DNA from: Sphingopyxis sp. DBS4
Lineage (GTDB): Bacteria; Pseudomonadota; Alphaproteobacteria; Sphingomonadales; Sphingomonadaceae
Assembly: GCF_024628865.1 (NCBI RefSeq)
Contig: NZ_CP102385.1
Location: 1-64,000, forward strand
DNA length: 64,000 nt
Reading direction: 5' to 3'
Under the pieces are notes generated by a model that saw nothing but the letters and a program-made list of their open reading frames with translations, did not search any database and was not told the DNA's origin. Made by a program: the position numbers and the translations under genes. Shown piece by piece: positions 56,406 through 64,000 of this stretch (the first letter of the stretch is position 1; every line of letters begins with the position of its first letter).

Positions 56406-57485
56406 TCAATCGGTGTAGGTGTCGTGGTCGGGCCGGACGCCCGCCCAGGCATTTGCGATCAGGCGACGCAGGAGATGCGGCTCGAGCGGGCGCGGATTCG
56501 CATAGGCGTTCGCAAGAGCGAGCTCGACGGCCCGGTCGATATCGCTCTCTTCCATGCCTAGATCGCGCAATGCCACCGGAGCCCCGGCCCGCTCGGCAAG
56601 GTCGTAGATGCGGCCCGCTATCCCGTCTCCGCCAAGAGCGCGCTTGATCGCTCCAACGGCCTCGCGCACCGCGGGTGCGTTATAGGCCAGCGCGTGCGGC
56701 AGAACGATCGTGTGCGTTTCGGCGTGCGGGAGGTCGAACGAACCTCCCAGGACGTGGCAGAGCTTGTGGTGAAGAGCCATGCTCGTCTGACCTAGGCAGA
56801 TCGCGCAAAGCCAAGCGCCGTAAAGCGCGTCGCGGCGCGCGTCCTTGTCGTCCGGCCACTGTGCGATGGTCGGCAATCCGCGATAGAGGGCCGCGATACC
56901 GGCCTCGGCCATCAGCTTCACCACCGGATTGCTGTTGGTCGCGTACAGGGCTTCGACTGCGTGCGCCATCGCATTGATACCGCTGGTGACCGAAAGCTTC
57001 GGGGGCAATGTCAGGGTCAGATCGACATCGTATATCACGGTTTCGGGGAGAACCTTTGCCGTTACCTGCGTCGTTTTTTCGCCCGCTTCGGTCTGGCCGA
57101 TGATCCGGGTCATCTCCGATCCCGCATAGGTCGTGGGAATGGCGATTTGGGGGAGGTCGGTTCGAAGTGCGATCGCCTTGGACAGGCCGATCGCGGACCC
57201 GCCGCCCAAAGCTACAAGGCCGTCGATACGATGCTTTGCGACCACCGCCATGGCGTCCGCAGTCACCTCGACCGGCGTATGCATTCGCGCGTCGTGATAG
57301 GTGGCGGCGCATCGGTCGCCAAGAAGTGCGGCAACCCCGTCGGCCGCCGCCCGCTGGTCGGGAGTCGAGAGCACGAGCATACGTCCGCAGCCCAGTCGTT
57401 CGGCTTCGGCGGGTACCTCGCCAAGCGTCCCATGGCCGAACAGGACCCGATAGGGCTGACCTTCGTAAACAAACGGGAATTTCAT
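56406..57485 (-). CDS. tfdF: Maleylacetate reductase, TfdF-type
   Basis: 359 residues from ATG 57485 (MKFPFVYEGQPYRVLFGHGT), the usual length and start; a longer frame upstream adds an unrelated Arg-rich stretch. Iron-type alcohol dehydrogenase fold: nucleotide-binding ALGGGSAIGLSKAIAL, IPTTYAGSEMT, GINAMAHAVEALY, HHKLCHVLGG and LPHAETHTIVLPHALAYNAP. It reduces (chloro)maleylacetate to 3-oxoadipate with NAD(P)H. Its presence, with no muconolactone isomerase gene nearby, marks the cluster as the modified (chlorinated) ortho pathway. Confidence 0.9.
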   Translation of the reverse strand: MKFPFVYEGQPYRVLFGHGTLGEVPAEAERLGCGRMLVLSTPDQRAAADGVAALLGDRCAATYHDARMHTPVEVTADAMAVVAKHRIDGLVALGGGSAIGLSKAIALRTDLPQIAIPTTYAGSEMTRIIGQTEAGEKTTQVTAKVLPETVIYDVDLTLTLPPKLSVTSGINAMAHAVEALYATNSNPVVKLMAEAGIAALYRGLPTIAQWPDDKDARRDALYGAWLCAICLGQTSMALHHKLCHVLGGSFDLPHAETHTIVLPHALAYNAPAVREAVGAIKRALGGDGIAGRIYDLAERAGAPVALRDLGMEESDIDRAVELALANAYANPRPLEPHLLRRLIANAWAGVRPDHDTYTD

Positions 57486-57670
57486 GCGATGACCTCGTGG
57501 TAAGGGATCCGGGTGCGAAAGCGCCGCCCTTCGGCGGGCTCCGGCGCGAATGTGGATGACGGCCACGCCAGCTTGCTGGAAAGATCGCTCTTCCCTGGTT
57601 ACCCGTGCCCGTTCCCGCCCGACGCTAAAGGGCGCCAGCCATGCGGTCCAATACTGTTGCCGGGCCTCGG

Positions 57671-58561
57671 CTATACCGAAGAGATATCGCTATCCGTCAA
57701 GCTCGCGAGAAACGCATCGACGACAGGCGGCCTGCCGTCTCGAAGAAAAACGCAGCTGATCGCCGATACAGCGGCGGGATGATCGATCGGCGAGAAATGG
57801 ATGCCGGGCCATGCAAGACGGGCCACCGATTCAGGAACGATGCTGAGTGAATCGCTGACAAGCACCATGGCAAGCGCTGCAAACACATCTTCGGCGGGAT
57901 CCGTCATCGCAGGCTGAACATTCACGGTCATCAGAAACCGCAGGACTTCATCGGCGAAACCCGGGCGACCCAGCTGCGGAAAGACAGTCAATGAGCGTCC
58001 GTGGATTTTCTCCAATCCGTCGACTGGCGACGGCGGTTGAGCTGCATCGAGCCGCTCCGCAAGATAGAGCCGCTCTTCTCCAATCCGCATCGTCTGGAGG
58101 TCATGATCGACGGAATAATATCGGGCAAAGCCGATGCCCAGTTGGCCGTCACGGAGCCGGGCGATCTGTTCGTCCTTGCTCGCCCTTTGGATCTTGACAG
58201 AGATATGGGGGCGGGCGGTCATGAAGGTGCGTACGAGCTGCGGCACGACCGTATAGATTGTTGCGCCGAAGTATCCGATGTCGAGACGACCGAGTTCGCC
58301 GGCCTGCGCTGCCCTCGACTTGTCGATCGCGGCATGGCTGATGTCGAGCAGGCGCTTCGCTTCGACCAGGAACAGCTTTCCCGCTTCTGTGACCTGGACA
58401 CCCTTCGACGATCGGACAAGCAATTCTACGCCGAGCTCGTCCTCCAACTGCTTGATCTGCCGGGTGATAGGCGGCTGCGACACATGCAGCTTCCGCGCTG
58501 CCGCAGTCAGGTTGCCCTCCTCGGCGACGGCCACAAAATAGCGGAGTTGGCGAAATTCCAA
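57671..58561 (-). CDS. tfdR: LysR-type regulator of the chlorocatechol cluster
   Basis: 296 residues from TTG 58561, giving the family's usual (M)EFRQLRYFVAVAEEGNLTAA. A longer ATG start (58603) would run the gene through its own operator. Winged helix-turn-helix at 1-65 (ARKLHVSQPPITRQIKQLED), linker helix, then a two-lobed inducer domain. It belongs with CatR/ClcR/TfdR regulators, which respond to (chloro)muconate. Divergent from the cycloisomerase gene with a perfect ATAC-N7-GTAT box between. Confidence 0.88.
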   Translation of the reverse strand: MEFRQLRYFVAVAEEGNLTAAARKLHVSQPPITRQIKQLEDELGVELLVRSSKGVQVTEAGKLFLVEAKRLLDISHAAIDKSRAAQAGELGRLDIGYFGATIYTVVPQLVRTFMTARPHISVKIQRASKDEQIARLRDGQLGIGFARYYSVDHDLQTMRIGEERLYLAERLDAAQPPSPVDGLEKIHGRSLTVFPQLGRPGFADEVLRFLMTVNVQPAMTDPAEDVFAALAMVLVSDSLSIVPESVARLAWPGIHFSPIDHPAAVSAISCVFLRDGRPPVVDAFLASLTDSDISSV

Positions 58562-58572
58562 AACTTTCTCCC

Positions 58573-58587
58573 ATACCGATCGCGTAT
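58573..58587 (+). promoter_or_regulatory. LysR-type operator (ATAC-N7-GTAT) between tfdR and tfdD
   Basis: Perfect ATAC-N7-GTAT dyad, 11 bases ahead of the regulator's TTG start, in the shared divergent region. Expected to serve autoregulation and tfdD activation. Confidence 0.75.
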
Positions 58588-58735
58588 TGCGAGGACCCTG
58601 CATTAGTATTTTTCTTCATCGAACAACAGGGGCAACATTGGCCAACAAGCGGAGCCGTCGGACAAACCGGTTCAATGGCAGCCGGGAAGTGGGTCCCAAT
58701 CCGTCCCGCTTCGGCGCAGGGGAGACAGATTTCAG

Positions 58736-59932
58736 ATGACTTTGGTGACAGAGCTCACGCCTCCGGCGGTGAGCGCACCCCCGTTCTCCGTCCATCCGGA
58801 TCATGCTATCGCCGCCGTCACGGCGACGATCGTCGACTTGCCCCTTCGCCGACCGCATTTTCATGCGACTGGCACCCACGCGACACAGTCGTTGGTAATG
58901 GTCGAACTGGTCACGGCAGGTGGCGCAGTCGGCTGGGGAGAAGGCGGAACTCCCGGCGGGACCGCCTTCTGGGGCGGTGAGTGCGTCGAAACGATCAAGC
59001 TGATGATCGACCATTATCTGGCACCGGCCGTCATCGGCATCAGCGTTTTTGACCAGGAGCGAATTCTGGTCGCGATGGACCGTATTGCGGCGAATAATCA
59101 TTTTGCCAAGGCGGCGATCGATATCGCCGTCCACGATGCGGCCGCGCGGTTGATGGGCATATCGGTGTCGCAGCTGTTCGGCGGAACCGCGCGTGCGACA
59201 GTTCCTGTCCTTTGGGCTCTGGCGGCAGCAGCTTATGAGGCTGATGTCGCCGATGCGATCGAACAGATCGAGGCAGGCCGCCATAGCGTTTTCAAGATCA
59301 AGATCGGCAAAGGCGATGCCGGCGCCGAAACCCGGCGCGCGCTGGGCACGGCGACCGCTATTCACGACGCGCATCCGGATGCACGGTTCGTTGTCGATCT
59401 CAATCAGGCGTGGGACGAGCCTACGGCGATGCGATGGCTCGGGGCCTTCCAAGAGCATGATTTCCTGTTCGTCGAGCAGCCGGTTCCGGCCTGGAACGTC
59501 GAGGGCATGATCCGTCTCGCATCGCGCTTTGAAATTCCGATCATGGCCGACGAGGGATTGTGGGATTTCCACGATGCATACGAATTGATCCGGCGGGGCG
59601 CGACCGACATCTACGCTGTAAAGATCGCGAAAGGCGGCGGCCTGCGACGCGCTTTCAAGGCGGCGGCCGTTGCCGAAGCCGCCGGAGTTCCGCTGTACGG
59701 TGGTATGGCGCTCGAGAGCTCCGTCGGGACGGCAGCCGGACTGCAGCTGTTCAGCACGCTCCCGAACCTTCCCTTCGGCTGCGAGTTGATCGGTCCCAGG
59801 CTGCTGGCGGAAGATCTGACGGTCCAGCCGATCGCGTACCGCGACCGGGAAGTGGTCGTTCCGTCAGGCGTCGGCATGGGGGTGGAGATCGATCGTGATC
59901 GTGTCCGAAGCTTCACCCGGCGCGTCAAGTGA
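58736..59932 (+). CDS. tfdD: Chloromuconate cycloisomerase, TfdD-type
   Basis: 398 residues. Muconate-lactonising enzyme group of the enolase superfamily: K187/K189 (VFKIKIGKG, KxK), metal ligands D221 (VVDLNQAW), E247 (LFVEQPVP), D272 (MADEGLWD) and second base K296 (YAVKIAKGGG). It turns (chloro)muconate into (chloro)dienelactone, with loss of chloride in the chlorinated case. The 20 or so residues before the fold are longer than usual. First gene of a plus-strand operon with the permease and AraC-type genes. Confidence 0.9.
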   Translation: MTLVTELTPPAVSAPPFSVHPDHAIAAVTATIVDLPLRRPHFHATGTHATQSLVMVELVTAGGAVGWGEGGTPGGTAFWGGECVETIKLMIDHYLAPAVIGISVFDQERILVAMDRIAANNHFAKAAIDIAVHDAAARLMGISVSQLFGGTARATVPVLWALAAAAYEADVADAIEQIEAGRHSVFKIKIGKGDAGAETRRALGTATAIHDAHPDARFVVDLNQAWDEPTAMRWLGAFQEHDFLFVEQPVPAWNVEGMIRLASRFEIPIMADEGLWDFHDAYELIRRGATDIYAVKIAKGGGLRRAFKAAAVAEAAGVPLYGGMALESSVGTAAGLQLFSTLPNLPFGCELIGPRLLAEDLTVQPIAYRDREVVVPSGVGMGVEIDRDRVRSFTRRVK

Positions 59933-60675
59933 CAGGGGATTTCGCCTTGATACTGGCTGCAGTTGTCGTGGGTTTGGCAACCTATATGCAGGGCATCACA
60001 GGTGTCGGATTCGGCATGGTCGCGATGCCGCTGCTCGTGCTGATCGATCCGGGCACGGTGCCGGGTCCGGTCATCATCGCCGGCATCTTTGCCTCGGTGC
60101 CGTTTCTTATCGCCGGCTGGAAGCAGGTAGCGTGGCGCGAATTCGCCATTCTGCTCCCGGGGGTCGTGATCGGATCGCTCGTCGCGGCCATAGTCATCAG
60201 CCTTGTCGCATCCAACACCCTGCGCGGTTTCGTCGGACTCCTGCTCGTCTTCGCAGGCGGCGCGGCAGCCTTTTCCAAGGCCCGCGCTCCCGGTCCCGTG
60301 GCTTTCACCTCGGCTGGCTTTGCGACGGGTTTCATGGGCACCGTCGCAGGAGTCCATAGCGCGCCGCTTGCGATCCTCTACCGACACGACAAGCTGGCGA
60401 AAGTACGCCCGACGGCTGCGGCGTTGTTTGTTGCGGCCTATATCCTGTCGCTTGCGGGGTTGGCGGCAATAGCACCGAGCCAGCTCGGATCGCCGACGAT
60501 CGCGCTCGCGATGATACCGGGCGTCGTGCTTGGCCTTTTTGCGGCCAGTGGGCGGTTCGCCCGGCCCGCCGACGGCGTCATGCGTCCCATCATCCTCATG
60601 CTGTGCATTCTCGCCGGGCTACGCCTCATCGTGAGTGCCATGGGAGGCGGCATCCTCGCCGCGATGACGATATGA
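59929..60675 (+). CDS. TauE/SafE-family membrane permease
   Basis: 248 residues from a GTG that overlaps the tfdD stop (GTGA, 59929-59932). Seven or eight hydrophobic segments with the family's GITGVGFGMVAMPLLVL near the start and FATGFMGTVAGVHSAPLAIL in the second repeat. Members export or import anions such as sulfite or sulfoacetate. Tight coupling to the cycloisomerase gene suggests a job in the same pathway, perhaps export of chloride or an organic acid, or substrate uptake; this is inference. Confidence 0.85.
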   Translation: MTGDFALILAAVVVGLATYMQGITGVGFGMVAMPLLVLIDPGTVPGPVIIAGIFASVPFLIAGWKQVAWREFAILLPGVVIGSLVAAIVISLVASNTLRGFVGLLLVFAGGAAAFSKARAPGPVAFTSAGFATGFMGTVAGVHSAPLAILYRHDKLAKVRPTAAALFVAAYILSLAGLAAIAPSQLGSPTIALAMIPGVVLGLFAASGRFARPADGVMRPIILMLCILAGLRLIVSAMGGGILAAMTI

Positions 60676-61111
60676 GCGCCGTCCTTGATGCTTCCCGCGA
60701 TTTCGAATGGTCGACCGATTCGGTTCGCGGCTCCTCCGCGCTGAGCTGCTGGATGGACCGCGTCGGGGCCTGCCTTACCGAGGTCGATATTGAGAGCCGG
60801 GCTTTCGGCGGGCACCGCGCGCGTATCCAGCATTTCGAATTGGGTCCGGTGCAGCTGAACTTCCTGTCCGCAACCTCGCAGCGCATCGTGCACAGCACCG
60901 CGATGATCAAGCACAGCGCGAATGACTACCTTCTCCTGTTTTTCGAAAAGGGGGCGGGTAGACTGCGGCACTACGACCTCGAAGTCACCGCTCCCGAAAA
61001 ATGCTTCGTCCTCCTCGATAACCAGCAACCCTATGAGCTGGTCCGCGATACCGGAGGCATCACATTGTCGATGCGTCTCGAGGATGCTTGGCTCCGCCAC
61101 TGGCTGCCGCA
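60672..61111 (+). pseudogene. AraC-type regulator truncated by IS6100
   Basis: 146 codons remain from ATG 60672 (overlapping the permease stop as ATGA). The text matches the N-terminal sensing domain of one AraC subgroup (FEWSTDSVRGSSALSCWMDR, then LGPVQLNFLSATSQRIVHST and ANDYLLLFFEKGAGRLRHYD). IS6100 cuts in after SMRLEDAWLRHWLPQ, so the C-terminal DNA-binding helix-turn-helix pair is gone. The missing part is not found elsewhere in the window. Likely a regulator of an upstream aromatic pathway in the parent cluster. Confidence 0.85.
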
Positions 61112-61991
61112 GGCTCTGTTGCAAAGATTGGCGGCAGTCAGAGGTAGGCTGTCGCTCTGCGCCGATCAGGCGGCTGCTGCGAAATGGTGGTTGAGCATGC
61201 CCATGGCCTCCGTCAGCGCCGAGGGCCCAATGCCAAAAGCTCTCTCCACAAGGCGCACCTCGCCCCTGATGCCGGGCTGCAGGCACCAGGGGCGAGCCTG
61301 TCCTTTGCGCAGGGCTCGCATGACTTCGAATCCCTTGATCGTGGCATAGGCCGTGGGGATCGATTTGAAACCGCGCACCGGCTTGATCAGTATCTTGAGC
61401 TTTCCGTGATCGGCCTCGATCACGTTATTGAGATACTTCACCTGCCGGTGGGCCGTCTCCCGGTCCAGCTTTCCTTCGCGCTTCAATTCGGTGATCGCTG
61501 CACCATAGCTCGGCGCTTTGTCGGTATTGAGCGTGGCAGGCTTTTCCCAGTGCTTCAGGCCTCGCAGGGCCTTGCCCAGGAACCGCTTCGCTGCCTTGGC
61601 GCTGCGGGTCGGCGACAGGTAGAAATCGATCGTGTCGCCCCGCTTGTCGACTGCCCGGTACAGGTAGGTCCACTTGCCCCGCACCTTGACGTAGGTTTCA
61701 TCCAGGCGCCAGCTCGGATCAAAGCCACGCCGCCAGAACCAGCGCAGCCGCTTCTCCATCTCCGGGGCGTAGCACTGGACCCAGCGATAGATCGTCGTAT
61801 GGTCGACCGAAATGCCGCGTTCCGCCAGCATTTCCTCAAGGTCGCGATAGCTGATCGGATAGCGACAATACCAGCGCACCGCCCACAGGATCACATCACC
61901 CTGGAAATGGCGCCACTTGAAATCCGTCATCGTTCCGTCCGTCCAATCTCCGCCAAGCATGCTCAAGCTTCACGATTTTTGCAACAGAGCC
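61112..61991 (-). mobile_element. IS6100 copy 2 (inverted)
   Basis: 880 bp with the same 14-bp ends as copy 1, opposite orientation. Outer octamers CTGCCGCA and CTCTTTCC do not match, so no target duplication. Confidence 0.96.
61166..61930 (-). CDS. tnpA: IS6100 transposase (IS6 family), copy 2
   Basis: 254 residues, the same protein as copy 1, from ATG 61930 (MTDFKWRHFQGD). DDE motifs intact. Together with copy 1 it can drive replicative rearrangement of the segment between. Confidence 0.96.
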   Translation of the reverse strand: MTDFKWRHFQGDVILWAVRWYCRYPISYRDLEEMLAERGISVDHTTIYRWVQCYAPEMEKRLRWFWRRGFDPSWRLDETYVKVRGKWTYLYRAVDKRGDTIDFYLSPTRSAKAAKRFLGKALRGLKHWEKPATLNTDKAPSYGAAITELKREGKLDRETAHRQVKYLNNVIEADHGKLKILIKPVRGFKSIPTAYATIKGFEVMRALRKGQARPWCLQPGIRGEVRLVERAFGIGPSALTEAMGMLNHHFAAAA

Positions 61992-62075
61992 CTCTTTCCG
62001 AATGTCGGTCGAACCGGTCCTAATTGGTGCTTCTGCATCGGTCGGAATGCGGTATTGCTTGGCGCGGAGGGGATC

Positions 62076-62309
62076 ATGGCCAAAAAGACATATGACTTCG
62101 TGATCGACGATGCGCTCGGCACGTCGGACAATCTTGCCGCTTTCGCGGGCGGACTGACGGGTGACGCAGCTCTTGCTGCGGCACTGACGCCTCACCTCGC
62201 GCCGCTCGCCTCAGGTCAGAATCTCGATGCAGGAGCCATTTGGAACATTCTGTTCCAGGCGACCGCCGCTGCACCGCCGCCCCAAGACGGCGCGGACGCC
62301 GCCTCATGA
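62076..62309 (+). CDS. Small 77-residue protein upstream of SMC-like ATPase
   Basis: Starts MAKKTYDFVIDDALGTSDNL with a GGAGGGG ribosome site just upstream. Acidic and Ala-rich, no membrane segment or signal peptide. Its stop overlaps the ATPase start (ATGA, 62306-62309), so they are made together. It may be the small partner of an ATPase-based complex; I do not recognise the family. The short gap from IS6100 (61992-62075) holds no other gene. Confidence 0.75.
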   Translation: MAKKTYDFVIDDALGTSDNLAAFAGGLTGDAALAAALTPHLAPLASGQNLDAGAIWNILFQATAAAPPPQDGADAAS

Positions 62310-64000
62310 CATGGCTTCTTCGCCAGATCGGAATCGAGGGCTTTCGCGGCATAAACAACGCCGGGTCACCGCTTGAGTTGGCGTTCCACACCGAGAAGGT
62401 GAATTCTGTCTTTGCGCCAAACGGCGTTGGCAAAAGCTCCATCTTCGAGGCTGTCACCTATGCTTTGACCGGGCAGATTCCGAAACTTGATGGCCTCCCC
62501 GCCGCGGAACAAGGCGGCACTTACTATCTTAATCGATTCCACCCGGGCGATACCGGAACGATTACCTTGTCGCTTCAGCCCGCCGCTGCCGGTCCCGCGA
62601 TTGATGTCATCGTGACGCGCGACAGAACCGGGGCCAGGACGGTCGCCGTCAGTGACGGCCGCGACGGCGACGCCTTGCTCGCGGAACTCAATCGTGAATT
62701 CGTCCTTCTCGATGCCAAGACGTTCCAACGCTTTATCGATGATACGCCGCTCAACCGCGGACGCTCGTTCTCGGGACTTCTAGGCCTCGGACAATATTCG
62801 GCGCTCCGGCAATCCTTGCAGGCTTTGGCCAATACGCGAGCGTTCAATAATCATTTTGATGTCAGCAGCAAATCTGGCCGCAAGCAGCTAATCGAAGGGC
62901 AAATTGCGCAGGAGCGGACCGCGATCCGTGAATCCTACCTCCACCTCGTAGGAGAGGACGCAGGCCAGCTCACGCAGGCCGATATGCAAACGAGGGCCCA
63001 TGCGATCCTGCACAACATTCCGCTCATTCAACCGCGGTGCGCAGGCAAGACCTTCGATCAGATTTCCGCCGACGAATGCATAGCCTCGGTGCGCGCGGCC
63101 GAGGGCGGTCCCGACCGGGATCGCCTCGCCCAATTGCTGCGTGAAGAAGACTGGTGGAACCATGCGATAGCAGCTCTGCCGACGACGGCGCAGATCGTGT
63201 CGATTGTCGATATCGCAGCCGAGCGCGACACTGCCCTAGCGCAGACGCAGGGGGAGAAGTTTCTTCGCCTCTACCGCACGGCGCAGGAAATCACCGAGAG
63301 CGATGACTGGGTCGACAAGTCCTTATGTCCGGCGTGCGAGCGAACCGGCGAAAACTCCGTTCTCGATCACAGCCGGCACAAGGTCGCGCTCTACGACGCG
63401 GTGACCGCCGCATCCGACAAGCTCGCCACAAGCTGGGCCACTGCAGATTGGGACAAGGTTGTCGAGCTAGAAAAGGCAACGCGGCAGGACGGCGAAGCTC
63501 AATTGATCCCGGGCGCGAAGGCGGCAATTGCGAAACAGGCGTTCACGCAGCCAGCTGCAGCCGAGCTACAGACCCGCATCGATCTCGTTCGCGCACGCGC
63601 AGAAGCTGCTCTCGCTGCGACCATTGCGGAAAAGGACGCAATCGAGAAGAGGCTTCCGGCCTCGCTCGTCGCGGTGACCGAAAAAGTCGAGGCGGCTCGC
63701 CGACTGCAGGCAGCCTTCAAGAAACTTGACCAACTCCTCGTGTCTCTGTCGGCGCTCGATACCGAGCTTGACCGCATCGAGCGGGTGCGGAGCTTTCTGT
63801 CCGACGCTTCTGGCGCCTTCTCGCAGGCCGAATCCGAGGCTGCGGCGCGGCGGCTCGCTGCGGTCGAACCGCTATGTCGCGACCTTTTTCAGAGCATAAT
63901 CTTCGATCCTGTGGTTCCGGCCATTTCGAAGCGCGCGGGTGGCGAGGATCTTCAACTTTCACTCGCGGCATTTCATGATCACGCCAATATCTCGGCCCAA
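62306..64000 (+). CDS. SMC/Rad50-like AAA ATPase with zinc-hook motif (3' end outside window)
   Basis: 565 codons in the window, frame open to its end. The N-terminus IGIEGFRGINNAG and Walker A FAPNGVGKSSIFEAV (lysine 43) are those of RecF/Rad50/SMC ATPases, followed by YALTGQIPKLDG. A helical arm leads to CPAC (C341, C344), a Rad50-type zinc hook, and a second arm returns (about 400-540). The signature motif and Walker B should lie in the missing C-terminal part. Such short-armed ATPases occur in DNA repair and in many anti-phage and anti-plasmid systems. Pairing with a small coupled protein beside mobile elements favours the latter, but the rest of the operon is not visible. Confidence 0.85.
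   Translation, partial: MTWLLRQIGIEGFRGINNAGSPLELAFHTEKVNSVFAPNGVGKSSIFEAVTYALTGQIPKLDGLPAAEQGGTYYLNRFHPGDTGTITLSLQPAAAGPAIDVIVTRDRTGARTVAVSDGRDGDALLAELNREFVLLDAKTFQRFIDDTPLNRGRSFSGLLGLGQYSALRQSLQALANTRAFNNHFDVSSKSGRKQLIEGQIAQERTAIRESYLHLVGEDAGQLTQADMQTRAHAILHNIPLIQPRCAGKTFDQISADECIASVRAAEGGPDRDRLAQLLREEDWWNHAIAALPTTAQIVSIVDIAAERDTALAQTQGEKFLRLYRTAQEITESDDWVDKSLCPACERTGENSVLDHSRHKVALYDAVTAASDKLATSWATADWDKVVELEKATRQDGEAQLIPGAKAAIAKQAFTQPAAAELQTRIDLVRARAEAALAATIAEKDAIEKRLPASLVAVTEKVEAARRLQAAFKKLDQLLVSLSALDTELDRIERVRSFLSDASGAFSQAESEAAARRLAAVEPLCRDLFQSIIFDPVVPAISKRAGGEDLQLSLAAFHDHANISAQ

Larger units (their letters stand above)
53687..61991. mobile_element. IS6100-bounded composite segment carrying chlorocatechol genes
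   Basis: Two complete IS6100 copies in inverted orientation enclose the dienelactone hydrolase to araC segment (8.3 kb in all). Flanking octamers at the four IS edges (GGATTTCG, CATTTTCA, CTGCCGCA, CTCTTTCC) show no matching pair, directly or as complements, so it did not arrive as one simple composite insertion. Confidence 0.7.

Noticed and set aside
58616..59572. Minus-strand frame of 318 codons over the cycloisomerase gene
   Set aside because: Shadow frame; the plus frame has all enolase-superfamily residues.
61184..62023. Plus-strand open frame of 279 codons across IS6100 copy 2 (and its twin over copy 1)
   Set aside because: Exact antisense of the IS6100 transposase.

Overview
This is a high-GC proteobacterial window. 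The gene families point to a sphingomonad-like alphaproteobacterium: a tfdD-R-F-C-E gene order, IS6100, a Tn3-family transposon and mer genes. This is inference from gene content; no rRNA or tRNA gene was seen to confirm it. The window splits into a secretion/surface half (1-42.7 kb) and a mobile, catabolic half (42.6-64 kb).

Region 1 (1-34.7 kb) is a type I secretion locus. One minus-strand reading frame stays open from its ATG at 29268 to base 1, which is 9756 codons, and it leaves the window unfinished. It encodes a giant RTX protein. In order it has an HExxH metalloprotease-like head, a small RTX block, a Gly-rich hydrophobic stretch, a FrpC-like self-processing module with an Asp812-Pro813 bond, about 33 calcium-binding repeat modules, a nidogen-like insert, and alternating cadherin-like, RTX and Ig-like modules. 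A small lipoprotein gene overlaps its start by ATGA. A divergent HlyC-type acyltransferase gene follows, in which Tyr sits at the expected catalytic His. HlyD and HlyB genes (minus strand) complete the exporter.

Region 2 (35-42.7 kb) holds a minus-strand operon: DUF1353 protein, S8 subtilase and a beta-barrel-like exported protein. It diverges from a Crp/Fnr regulator that runs into a class III cyclase-ATPase-TPR protein with no ordinary start codon.

Region 3 (42.6-53.7 kb): a DyP peroxidase-P450-like fusion gene has lost its 5' end and a mercury operon has lost the 3' part of merA. Both are cut by the same 6.1-kb Tn3-family transposon (33-bp perfect inverted repeats, tnpA, tnpR, an SDR passenger, an IS110 insertion). 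Its two flanks do not match, so the element marks a deletion or recombination join.

Region 4 (53.7-62.0 kb): two full-length 880-bp IS6100 copies in opposite orientation bracket a chlorocatechol ortho-cleavage cluster (dienelactone hydrolase, dioxygenase, maleylacetate reductase, LysR regulator, cycloisomerase). It also holds a TauE/SafE permease and an AraC-type gene cut by the second IS6100. Two perfect ATAC-N7-GTAT boxes lie upstream of the dioxygenase gene and between regulator and cycloisomerase.

Region 5 (62.0-64 kb): a 77-residue protein overlaps the start of an SMC/Rad50-like ATPase with a CPAC zinc-hook motif, which runs off the window. This may be a defence-type operon.
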